Of a DNA stretch of 7,012 nt, positions 1-6,293 are shown piece by piece; within the stretch, counting starts at the first letter, position 1; each line of letters begins with the position of its first letter. Location: the NCBI GenBank assembly GCA_963693635.1, contig CAVOBC010000258.1:1-7012 (forward strand), in the 5' to 3' direction. A program made the position numbers and the translations under genes. Under the pieces are notes generated by a model, which saw only the letters and a program-made list of their open reading frames with translations, was not told the DNA's origin and ran no database searches. Source of the DNA: CAVOBC01 sp963693635 (GTDB lineage: Bacteria > Pseudomonadota > Gammaproteobacteria > Pseudomonadales > Azotimanducaceae).

Positions 1-24
1 CAACAAAGCACATGAGACTCGCAT
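1..24 (-). CDS. Possible 5' end of a further gene (start only)
   Basis: An ATG on the minus strand (complement of 22-24) is preceded by GGAGG (complement of 31-35) with a 6-base spacer, a near-ideal Shine-Dalgarno arrangement. Only eight codons fall inside the window and read MRVSCALL, which would fit the beginning of a signal peptide (one Arg, then a small/hydrophobic run). It would be the next gene downstream of the membrane-Sel1 fusion, 333 bases after that gene's stop and in the same direction. Nothing about its product can be said. The call rests only on the ribosome binding site and start codon; the sequence beyond the window edge decides it. Confidence 0.4.
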
Positions 25-357
25 ACGCCCCCTCCAACAGTTTCTTTTTTTCGGCCGGCGGACTTTACTCCCAATATTCTCGTGCCACAAGCACCTTGTG
101 TGCCTTGTTCTGTTGAGCCCGCAGCGCGAAAATCCTGTCCCCGCTATTTTTTTAAAATCAACGAGTTAGAGGCTTATTCATGGCGGCAAAGACAGGCCAC
201 GGAGACGCCACGAAGGGCATCTTTTGGGATGTGCGCTACGGCCTTCGCGGAGCTTTTGCAACACGAGCAACTACGAAAAGGGTGACATCGAGCGCTCATC
301 AGAACGGAGAATCGTATGGCGCACGATCCATGTTCGTGCCATGCACTGTGGCCGATC
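25..357. other. Intergenic region, 333 bases, no supported gene
   Basis: Short open frames occur on both strands here, but none has a convincing ribosome binding site or recognisable product. What can be seen: a short inverted repeat CACAAG-cac-CTTGTG at 86-100, a tRNA-3'-end-like segment at 131-146 followed by an A/T run (listed separately), and an imperfect stem at 316-342 (ATGGC..ACGA against TCGTGCCAT with a two-base bulge), 16 bases past the stop of the membrane-Sel1 gene. That stem has no T tract on the minus strand, so it is at best a factor-dependent end or an RNA 3'-protecting structure. The region probably also holds the promoter of the gene starting at 24, but no clear -35/-10 pair was found. 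Confidence 0.5.
129..170 (+). other. tRNA 3'-end-like fragment, possible attachment-site remnant
   Basis: Bases 131-146 read AATCCTGTCCCCGCTA. This has the layout of the 3' end of a tRNA gene: end of the T loop (AAT), 3' T-stem strand (CCTGT), 3' acceptor strand (CCCCGCT) and a discriminator A. No 5' part is present: the matching AGCGGGG acceptor strand and ACAGG T-stem strand are not found upstream, so it is not a tRNA gene. It is followed by a T7/A4 run and then ATCAACGAGTTAG. Known genomic islands integrate at tRNA 3' ends and leave such duplicated fragments. No integrase is in the window, so island-end status is inference and a chance match is possible. Confidence 0.25.
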
Positions 358-2214
358 TCAACCGGGTTTGCGCCCGCCGGGCGATCCGGCGTCACAAAGT
401 GTGGTAGCACCAATCGCGCAAGCCTTGGCACGGTACCAATCTCCCATCGCTTCGCTCGCGATCGGAAGGGTCGGCATTCCGTAGATTTGGGCGAGCGTCG
501 CGCAGCTCTGCGTATAGGACAGGGCGCAAGCCTTCTTGTGAAGCGCGACCGCCTGCATGAGATCCGCCTCGATGTCGACGCCAAACTGATTCATTGTGCC
601 GGCGACCGCGCAACTCTTGCCCAATCCCAGCTCGCAGCCACGCAACATGTAACCGTATGCCTTGTCCCCGTCGCGCGGACCGCGATCAAGGCCTTTGAAA
701 TAACCTGAGCCGATTACATAGCAGCTCATAGCGGAATCACCCGACCGACAGCTTTCCAGCAGCTCGGTGCGCACGCCGGTCGTCAGGTTGCGCTGGTACA
801 GGTCGCATTCGCGTTTCGCGCCGACATCACAAGCGACACCGAACCAAATCTGCCGGTCCAATGGCGTGGCAAGGTCCGGCTTTCGTGCGTAAAGATCTGA
901 CAATTCGCCACAGCGATTGAATGCGCCCTGAGTGCACCTGGATGTCAGGGACTCTGCGAGGTTGCGGCAGGCGTTGCGCTGATCCTGAGCGCAACTTGTC
1001 TGCCAATGCTCGAGATGACGTCCGGGGTGATCCGACTCAATGAATTCACCGACATACATCCACGAGAAGAGCCCGATCCAGATCACCATGTGGATCAGGT
1101 TCCACTGCTTGAACGCGGAGTGATCCAGCAGATGGATTTTCTTGCGAAGCCGGGTGAACTTTTGCTGCAAGAAGACACCCACGCGATCAATGGGAATCAC
1201 CAGCAGGTTCAAGATCGGGACGAACAGTAGTTTGTCGTAAGCCAGGGGTTCGCTGAAATAATCGAGCAGGCCGTACAAGGCAAAGACGCCAACGCCATAA
1301 AGCGCGCCGAACAGGAACCGTCCGCAGCCGTTGCGAGGCGAGGTTGCCGGATCTGTGATTAGCAGGTGCAGTCCCAGAAACACGGCGACTGGAATGCCGG
1401 TATCGACGAACCAGAACGTGCCGGTGATCGCGCCGTAAATGCTCCCGAGCGCAAAGAGCATCATCGCGGACGCGAGCGTCACAAGGGTTACTTGAAACAG
1501 ATATTGAGCAATCAGGCCGATCGCGAAAAGAAATAGATACGGATGACTGCCCGGATCGACGAGGCGCGTATCGAGCGTGGCGGAGAGTTGTGAGACCCAC
1601 GTCTTGTCGGTCTGGCCGGTCGAGATCAGGACAATCGCGAAAAGGAACAGTGCAAAGGCAGACGGATTGAAGATGTGCGTGCGAACGCCATCGCGCTTCC
1701 AGACAATGAACTCCTTGGCGACGAATCCCACAGCGATCAGCACGAATTGATAGACGAACCAATCGTCTTTGAACAGCAAAAAGAGGTTGGTGCTGAAAAT
1801 GATGGGGAAGGGCCCGAATCCCACGCGCCATTCCTTCCCACGCGACCAGCTGAGCAACCCTTCGAAAGCAAACGCAAAAAGAATCTGCGCAACGAAAAGC
1901 AGGCCATTGTGGGTTACGAGCTCCCAATAAAAGCCCCAGTAAATGTAGATGGAGAAGTGCAGGCAGGCCTGCACGTAATGCGGCGCAGCGAGGCGCACAC
2001 GGAAATTTAACCCACCGGCCTTTCCATGATCGCGCCAGTACAGCGCCAGGTACCATACCGAAAGAACGCCAACGACCGACAAGTGCACGATCCCCAACGT
2101 GTCGTGCAGCGCAATGCGTGGCAGCACGCTGATGCACGCGATCGCGCCAATAAAGAAGACGGGTAGATACGCTCCACGCCTGGCAGGACCTTCGAAAACG
2201 GGAATGAGGCTCAT
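358..2214 (-). CDS. NqrB/RnfD (UnbU)-like membrane protein fused to Cys-paired Sel1/Hcp-like repeats
   Basis: The protein is 618 residues. ATG at 2212-2214 has GAGG (complement of 2222-2225) seven bases upstream; stop TGA at 358-360. Residues about 15-390 form a polytopic membrane domain with roughly ten to twelve hydrophobic segments. HIFNPSAFAL (180-189) and ITDPATSP (286-293) match the conserved HIFNPAAF and TDPVTSP elements of the NqrB/RnfD family, including the UnbU-like branch annotated in enediyne clusters. The SGAT motif that carries covalent FMN in NqrB/RnfD is not visible. After the last membrane segment (about 373-390), residues 400-618 hold seven cysteine pairs (408/416, 427/435, 462/470, 489/498, 527/535, 563/571, 599/607), six with exact C-x7-C spacing. 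This is the disulfide signature of Sel1-like Hcp repeats and puts the tail in the periplasm. No other Rnf/Nqr subunit is nearby. A membrane redox or envelope-assembly role is inference; partner and cofactor are unknown. Confidence 0.85.
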   Translation of the reverse strand: MSLIPVFEGPARRGAYLPVFFIGAIACISVLPRIALHDTLGIVHLSVVGVLSVWYLALYWRDHGKAGGLNFRVRLAAPHYVQACLHFSIYIYWGFYWELVTHNGLLFVAQILFAFAFEGLLSWSRGKEWRVGFGPFPIIFSTNLFLLFKDDWFVYQFVLIAVGFVAKEFIVWKRDGVRTHIFNPSAFALFLFAIVLISTGQTDKTWVSQLSATLDTRLVDPGSHPYLFLFAIGLIAQYLFQVTLVTLASAMMLFALGSIYGAITGTFWFVDTGIPVAVFLGLHLLITDPATSPRNGCGRFLFGALYGVGVFALYGLLDYFSEPLAYDKLLFVPILNLLVIPIDRVGVFLQQKFTRLRKKIHLLDHSAFKQWNLIHMVIWIGLFSWMYVGEFIESDHPGRHLEHWQTSCAQDQRNACRNLAESLTSRCTQGAFNRCGELSDLYARKPDLATPLDRQIWFGVACDVGAKRECDLYQRNLTTGVRTELLESCRSGDSAMSCYVIGSGYFKGLDRGPRDGDKAYGYMLRGCELGLGKSCAVAGTMNQFGVDIEADLMQAVALHKKACALSYTQSCATLAQIYGMPTLPIASEAMGDWYRAKACAIGATTLCDAGSPGGRKPG

Positions 2215-2311
2215 GTGCGAGCCTCGCGCGCCCGAGCGGGCGTCACCAATCCGTGAGCTGTCACCATCCCGGATCCTTCGACACCACTGACCATCCTAGA
2301 TACCGCTGCTA

Positions 2312-2368
2312 GCAGCATTTCAATGCTGCCAGATTACGCACTGTCGCGCAGAAAACTCTTGGCAGCAT
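2312..2368 (-). promoter_or_regulatory. Leader with two mutually exclusive hairpins upstream of the membrane-Sel1 gene
   Basis: The motif GCAGCAT occurs at 2312-2318 and again within TGGCAGCAT at 2360-2368. Its complement ATGCTGCCA lies between them at 2323-2331. The middle copy can pair with the first (7 bp, 4-base loop) or with the last (9 bp, 28-base loop), but not both. Read on the minus strand this sits 98-154 bases before the start codon at 2214, where an attenuator or a paired binding site for a regulator could lie. No U tract follows directly, so termination is not shown. The pairing is seen directly; a regulatory role is inference. Confidence 0.35.
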
Positions 2369-2390
2369 ATTAAGCTTTAGTTCCATGAAA

Positions 2391-2478
2391 GGTGGCTGAA
2401 AAAAGTACTTTCCTGCGCCTTTTATAGTCGCGGGGCAGGGTCGCGGGTCAGAGTCGCGGGTCTCGGCCCGCTCAGAAC
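2391..2478. repeat. Degenerate copy B of a palindromic repeat, overlapping the TPR gene stop codon
   Basis: This segment aligns with 3867-3927 in the same orientation: GGTG-CTGAAAAA, then GT.CTTT.CTGC..CTTTT, then GTCGCGGG and CCCGCTC..GAC-like ends. It differs by having the GTCGCGGG block three times (listed separately). The last block forms a 5-bp stem, GCGGG 2456-2460 with CCCGC 2467-2471, directly abutting the stop codon of the TPR gene at 2472-2474. On the minus strand six T residues (complement of 2399-2404) come later, after a weak stem, so the element may help end the TPR transcript, but it is not a classical terminator. Probably a member of a dispersed genomic repeat family; copy number cannot be judged from here. 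Confidence 0.55.
2427..2465. repeat. Three tandem 13-base units inside copy B
   Basis: Units at 2427-2439, 2440-2452 and 2453-2465 each start GTCGCGGG and differ mainly in the last five bases (GCAGG, TCAGA, TCTCG). The related element at 3867-3927 has only one such block, so the array most likely arose by local expansion in this copy. Confidence 0.75.
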
Positions 2479-3839
2479 AGGGAAAACTCGCGGCGCACCC
2501 TCAGGCCCTCTGTCTCGACAACATCGCCATCCACCATCCTGGGGCGAAAGCGGGCCCTTCGCAGCTTGCTACGCAGCCTCTGGCGAGCGCTCTGCGGCAC
2601 ATTACCCTCCACCGTCTGGAAGCGTCGTGCGCGACCGTCAGCGCGGACCACATAGCCGAACTCGAGGAAGTTCACTCTGTCTGTCCGCCAGGGCCGCTCG
2701 CGTAGCCACATGTTGAAACTATCGGTGGAAATCCGACTGGGTTCGCCAAACAGTTCGTCGCGCAGTGCGTCGTATTTCGGGCCCTCCGGAATGACCTTCC
2801 AAGCATCGCGGTAGGCCTCTGACGAACGATGGTCGTCCCAGAGTGTGTAGAGATCGCCCAGCTCAACCTTCGCGTGAGCGCGCTCAGACACGTCCGATGC
2901 TGTGGCGGTGTCCACAATGTCATGCGCCCGCCGCATGGCGGCAACCGCATCGCCTTTTCCAAACCCCCGCTTCAATCTCGTTTCCGCGATGACGCGCAGG
3001 GTATCGATAAGACGAGGATCGTCAGCTCCGTAGTGCTGCTCCAGGATAGTAAGGGCGCGCCTCGAGTGGTTGATCGATGCTCTGAAGTCTATGGCGCCCT
3101 TCGCCCGGAAACTGCCGATGCGTTTGCCTCTGTCCGCCATGTATTCGGCCATTCGCAGCAGGGCAGGCACAATCCGCGGGTCATCTTTGCCAAATGCCTC
3201 TTCGTGTACCTTCACATTGAACGCCAGAAGCGGATCGGTCACGCCCGAGCGCGCGCGATTGCCCGCCGCCGTCAACAACATGTCCAGGATTGGCAACTGG
3301 TCCGTGTTGTACACGCCCATATGGCGATGAGTGAGGTTCTGGGCACGACGCAGCGCGGAAACCGCGCTGGCGCGTTGACCTGTTTCCATGTGGGCGATGG
3401 CCAGTCCACGCAGCGGCGCCATGAGGCGTAAATCGAACTGCCCATGGCTGCGCTCAATGGACTCGACGGCCCGGTTCAGGTGCCGGACGGAGTCGATGGT
3501 CTCGCCGCGATCGAGTTGGATCAGACCAAGATAGAGAGAGGGCGTTGCGAGCAGCGGGCTGTCCTCGCCGTACTGCAGGGTAAACGCTTTCAGGAGCACG
3601 TCCGCCGCTCGCGCGGCATGGTCCGGCTCACCCCCGAGCAGGTGGCCGAGCAAGTCCTGGTAGAGAAGCTCGAGTTCCGGCGTCAGACCGGGAACCATTA
3701 CCTCATGCACGGCGGCAGACTCGCCCACCGTCGGCACATCGAGCGCGGTCGAGGGACGGGGCAACACTGCCAGTACCGCCCCCAGAACCATGCATAGTGC
3801 GAGCTGAGTACCCGCCGGAATCTGTATTGGGTTAATCAT
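2472..3839 (-). CDS. Exported TPR protein with TonB-like C-terminal domain
   Basis: I take the ATG at 3837-3839 (455 residues). It has GGAGG (complement of 3850-3854) ten bases upstream, and it places a signal peptide at the N-terminus: hydrophobic core 11-26 and a likely cut after STA (30-32). An in-frame start at 4022 would add 61 residues ahead of the signal peptide that are encoded by the palindromic leader repeat, so it is rejected. Residues about 75-310 contain kinesin-light-chain-like TPR helices, with YGEDSPLL (90-97), FGKDDPRI (216-223) and YGADDPRL (270-277) as the typical inter-repeat G-x-D-(S/D)-P turns. Residues about 390-455 resemble a TonB C-terminal domain (FGYVVRADGRAR at 394-405, RFRPRMVDGDVV at 430-441), but there is no Pro-rich TonB linker or N-terminal membrane anchor. 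The protein is probably periplasmic or envelope-associated and protein-binding. The gene stands alone, bracketed by two related repeats. No specific function is recognised. Confidence 0.85.
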   Translation of the reverse strand: MINPIQIPAGTQLALCMVLGAVLAVLPRPSTALDVPTVGESAAVHEVMVPGLTPELELLYQDLLGHLLGGEPDHAARAADVLLKAFTLQYGEDSPLLATPSLYLGLIQLDRGETIDSVRHLNRAVESIERSHGQFDLRLMAPLRGLAIAHMETGQRASAVSALRRAQNLTHRHMGVYNTDQLPILDMLLTAAGNRARSGVTDPLLAFNVKVHEEAFGKDDPRIVPALLRMAEYMADRGKRIGSFRAKGAIDFRASINHSRRALTILEQHYGADDPRLIDTLRVIAETRLKRGFGKGDAVAAMRRAHDIVDTATASDVSERAHAKVELGDLYTLWDDHRSSEAYRDAWKVIPEGPKYDALRDELFGEPSRISTDSFNMWLRERPWRTDRVNFLEFGYVVRADGRARRFQTVEGNVPQSARQRLRSKLRRARFRPRMVDGDVVETEGLRVRREFSLF

Positions 3840-3849
3840 CTGAATCACA

Positions 3850-3854
3850 CCTCC
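3850..3854 (-). promoter_or_regulatory. Ribosome binding site that fixes the TPR gene start
   Basis: CCTCC on the plus strand reads GGAGG on the minus strand, within CGGAGGTG, ten bases before the ATG at 3837-3839. It is the strongest Shine-Dalgarno match in this leader and coincides with the start that yields a clean signal peptide, so it settles the start against the longer in-frame ATG at 4022. Confidence 0.8.
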
Positions 3855-3866
3855 GTGGTCTGTCAG

Positions 3867-3955
3867 GGTGCTGAAAAAGTGCTTTTCTGCACTTTTCCAG
3901 CGTCGCGGGCCTACGCCCGCTCGCGACAAATTAAACGACTTACGTCGTCGATTTG
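3867..3955. repeat. Palindromic repeat copy A: three consecutive stem-loops in the TPR gene leader
   Basis: First stem: CTGAAAAAGTGC (3871-3882) against GCACTTTTCCAG (3889-3900), loop TTTTCT. On the minus-strand RNA all 12 positions pair, counting one G-U. Second stem: GCGGGC (3905-3910), loop CTAC, GCCCGC (3915-3920), with GTCGCG/CGCGAC outside it (3902-3907 and 3922-3927) as alternative arms. Third: CAAAT..ACGAC-ttac-GTCGT..ATTTG (3927-3955). Bases 3867-3927 share sequence with 2391-2478, the copy that overlaps the stop of the same gene. On the minus strand the first stem ends in UUUUU, 16 bases before the ribosome binding site, so it could act as a weak terminator or attenuator. A REP/MITE-like dispersed element is the other reading. 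Confidence 0.6.
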
Positions 3956-4337
3956 CGGCTGACACATCAGGTATCGGTCTGCCAACTGCGGAAACATTGC
4001 TGGTACAAAGCGCGTTCGTCAAATCGGGCGGTACGCTGGCTAGGCAATTTTCAACCGCATAGCCCGCCTGAAGCCCAGCGCCTGTTCAGCCGTGCGCCCA
4101 ATTCATCCGATACGGAAGCAGAAAGCTCGTCCACACCGTTAGGAACGCAGAACTGAAAGATCACGTGAGCGCCGCACGGCGCCGATATTCCAGTCTTTTT
4201 CACGCAACGCTTGCAATCTACGACGATCAGCGGGAACTACCGCATGAGCAAGGTGATGATGTTGGTCGACGGGCCTGTCCTGCCGATTTGTCGAACTAAG
4301 GGTCTCATCCCACACCTATTCCTAATATTCGCCAAAT
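3956..4337. other. Intergenic region upstream of the TPR gene, no supported gene
   Basis: No open frame here has a ribosome binding site or recognisable product. A GC-rich palindrome lies at 4169-4182 (GCGCCG-ca-CGGCGC). A minus-strand frame from a GTG at 4201-4203 to the stop at 4051-4053 (50 codons) stays open upstream of that GTG for about ten more codons and might be a gene remnant, but it matches nothing I recognise. The TPR gene promoter should lie in this stretch or in the repeat below it; no clear -35/-10 pair was found. Confidence 0.5.
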
Positions 4338-4356
4338 AAAAAGGGCCTCGCGGCCC
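4338..4356 (-). terminator. Intrinsic terminator of the MFS gene
   Basis: On the minus strand, GGGCC (complement of 4352-4356), loop GCGA and GGCCC (complement of 4343-4347) form a perfect 5-bp GC stem with a stable GNRA tetraloop. Five T residues (complement of 4338-4342) follow at once, then ATTT. It begins three bases after the MFS stop codon, so it should end that transcript and separate it from the TPR gene. Confidence 0.9.
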
Positions 4357-4359
4357 CTG

Positions 4360-5775
4360 TCAGGCTCGCGTCGGAGCGACAGTAGCCTGCTCCTCTTTGA
4401 CCCAGAACAATATCGTGGCGCCGATGACCATCAACACCACCAGGGCACCAAAGCCGGCACGCTGGGACTGGAATGCGGCGGTGCTGAGTCCCACCATCAG
4501 TGGGGCAAGGAAAGCCGTGACCGTGCCAGAGAGACTGTAGAGTCCGAAGAACTGTGTCGCCATTTCCGGCGGCGACAGCTTTGCCATCAGCGTCCTCGAG
4601 GCCGAGAGACCCGTCACGAAGAAGAGGGCAAAGAACTGGAAGGTCACGATGTAGGTGAACTCTGCAATCGTATTATAAAACGGCGCACTCCAAAGCGGCT
4701 CCGTGCTGACATCCAGCACGAAGAGCACCGAACCGGGTGAGATGGACACGAGCAGGAGCAGGATGACCGTGGTCATGCCAATGGAGACCTTCAACGTTGA
4801 GATCGAACCCAGCCTATCGTCGAGTAGTCCGCCGAGGTAGGCGCCAATCATGGCCGATGCGCTCGTCGCAACGCCGAGGATGAGCAGTGAATTGCTGTCC
4901 CAGCCAAACACGCCGGACGCGTATACACCGTTGAAGACAAGGACGCCCACCATGCCGTCGTTGAAGAACATGCGCGCGAGCAGGTAAAGGCCGATGTTCG
5001 AGTAGTGCCGGATCTGACGCGCGGTCGCGAGTACGTCGAGCAAGCCAAGCTTCACATCCTGCATGATCGATCTCGAAGACGACTCACCATCAGGCGTGAA
5101 GAACAGCAGCGGCAGTGTCGCAAACAACAGCCAGATCCCGCCGATCGGGCCCACCATCCGATCGTGCTCGTGCGCCGCCTGATCGACACCGAACAGCGGC
5201 GCGTCAGGCAAAAAGTCCCAGTCCATTGTGCCCGGGAGCGCAAACGCGAATAACACGAGCAGGAGCCAGCCAATGGCTGCCATGTTTCCCAACGAGAAGG
5301 CAAGACCGGAGATCATCCCGGTCAGGTGACGCGGCGCCACGCTCGGCAACATGGCGTTGTGAAAAACCTCCGAGTAGCCAAACGCGACGATCATGAAGAA
5401 AAGCAGCACAAAGGCGCTGGCGATGCCGATACCGGTCGGGTGAACCCACCACAGTGATATCGCCGTGGCCGAGAGCACCAAGTGGCTCGCGACGATCCAG
5501 GGCTTGCGCCGGCCGATTTTATCTGCGATCGCGCCCATGAATGGAACGGTCAGCGCCATCGCGAGACCCGCCGACGCATTCAGATAGCCGATCAGCGTCT
5601 GTCCTTTGATCGGATCACCCACCACCTCGTTGCTGAAATACGGGAAAAAAATGTAGATGATCACCATGATGTAGAGGGGGTCACGCGCCGCCTGCACGGA
5701 GGTCCAACTCAGATAGCCAAGCGGGCTGGCTGCCGGAGTGCCTGCAAGCGACAGTGGATTAGTCGAGGTATTCAT
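4360..5775 (-). CDS. MFS transporter, UMF1/ATG22-like
   Basis: The 471-residue inner-membrane protein has about twelve hydrophobic segments and the usual length for the major facilitator superfamily. The loop 2-3 signature is GAIADKIGRRKPW (81-93), and the weaker second copy GGLLDDRLG (315-323) marks the C-terminal half. FGYSEVFHNAMLPSVAP (132-148) and SASRTLMAKLSPPEMATQFFG (391-411) resemble conserved parts of the UMF1 group (the bacterial relatives of yeast Atg22), where the second reads like S-R-x-x-x-A-x-x-x-P-x-x-x-x-x-x-FFG. An extended loop at about 183-210 is acidic and His-containing. The ATG at 5773-5775 has only a weak GGAC-type binding site, and no better in-frame start was seen. 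The gene stands alone, with 518 bases before it and a terminator after it. The substrate is unknown; members have been linked to amino-acid or sugar efflux or uptake, but nothing here decides. Confidence 0.88.
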   Translation of the reverse strand: MNTSTNPLSLAGTPAASPLGYLSWTSVQAARDPLYIMVIIYIFFPYFSNEVVGDPIKGQTLIGYLNASAGLAMALTVPFMGAIADKIGRRKPWIVASHLVLSATAISLWWVHPTGIGIASAFVLLFFMIVAFGYSEVFHNAMLPSVAPRHLTGMISGLAFSLGNMAAIGWLLLVLFAFALPGTMDWDFLPDAPLFGVDQAAHEHDRMVGPIGGIWLLFATLPLLFFTPDGESSSRSIMQDVKLGLLDVLATARQIRHYSNIGLYLLARMFFNDGMVGVLVFNGVYASGVFGWDSNSLLILGVATSASAMIGAYLGGLLDDRLGSISTLKVSIGMTTVILLLLVSISPGSVLFVLDVSTEPLWSAPFYNTIAEFTYIVTFQFFALFFVTGLSASRTLMAKLSPPEMATQFFGLYSLSGTVTAFLAPLMVGLSTAAFQSQRAGFGALVVLMVIGATILFWVKEEQATVAPTRA

Positions 5776-6293
5776 GAGTGACGTCCATTTCGTTGTTCTT
5801 GTTGTACCCGGCGGCGGCCGGGCCGGCGACTATACACGCACTACTCGGCGGCCGTCAGTAATGCATATACCTGCCATCCGAGCATGGTTTCTGGTCCAGT
5901 GTCTTACGTACCAATAGGAATGGTCGAAGTGTAAGGGCTTCATGAGGTATTACGTCAGCGTCGTTACGGTTTGGCTGATGCCATGACTCCCTGGCGCTGC
6001 TGATCAGTTACGCCTCGTCCGATGTCGGGGACGCGCATCTCAAGTCACCGGAAGATCGGTATTCTGACGAATCCGCCTGTGATTTCGCTGCGATATTATG
6101 AAGGCCATTGCCTTGGCCCCTCCCTCGCCATGAGGTCGGCCAGAGGCAAGGCGCCGGGGTCTCGCGAACACGAACGTCGTGCCCCGGATGATCAAATTTG
6201 GGCTGCGTCGGGTCGATGCCCCATCCGCACCGCGGCAGGCGATGCGTGTAGACCGCGCCTGGCTTGTGCAGACCCTGACACGACAACGCTGGA
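5776..6293. other. Intergenic region between the MFS and dehydrogenase genes, no supported gene
   Basis: Open frames of about 90-107 codons overlap on both strands at 6008-6345, but their translations are low-complexity, rich in Arg, Ser and Pro, and match no family I recognise. A 37-codon minus-strand frame at 5830-5943 has no proper ribosome binding site. The segment nearest the MFS start (5800-5850) is very GC-rich. On the minus strand TATAGT (complement of 5829-5834) could be a -10 box for the MFS gene, but no well-spaced -35 box accompanies it. Part of the region may be decayed coding sequence; this is not shown. Confidence 0.45.

Noticed and set aside
131..146. A complete tRNA gene
   Set aside because: Only the 3' T-arm/acceptor strand is present; the 5' acceptor strand, D arm and anticodon arm cannot be found upstream.
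1187..2137. Long 316-codon minus-strand frame inside the membrane-Sel1 gene
   Set aside because: It is the shifted frame of the strongly supported NqrB/RnfD-like domain, with an Arg/His-rich translation and no domain.
2829..3431. 200-codon plus-strand frame opposite the TPR gene
   Set aside because: Antisense shadow of a gene with a signal peptide, TPR turns and good start signals; no recognisable product.
3840..4022. N-terminal extension of the TPR protein from an in-frame ATG at 4022
   Set aside because: The 61 extra residues are encoded by the palindromic leader repeat and would bury the signal peptide; a strong GGAGG supports the ATG at 3839.
4169..4182. GC palindrome as a plus-strand terminator
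   Set aside because: The T run lies about a dozen bases beyond the stem and there is no plus-strand gene upstream to terminate.
4051..4203. Minus-strand frame of 50 codons from GTG, translation starting VKKTGISAPCGAH
   Set aside because: No ribosome binding site and no recognised family. It stays open a little upstream of the GTG, so it could be a gene remnant, but there is no positive evidence.
4244..4339. Plus-strand 31-codon frame beginning MSKVMMLVDG
   Set aside because: No Shine-Dalgarno sequence, very short, and its stop overlaps the T tract of the MFS terminator on the other strand.
5830..5943. Minus-strand 37-codon frame beginning MKPLHFDHSY
   Set aside because: No ribosome binding site and no recognisable motif; it ends within the probable MFS promoter region.
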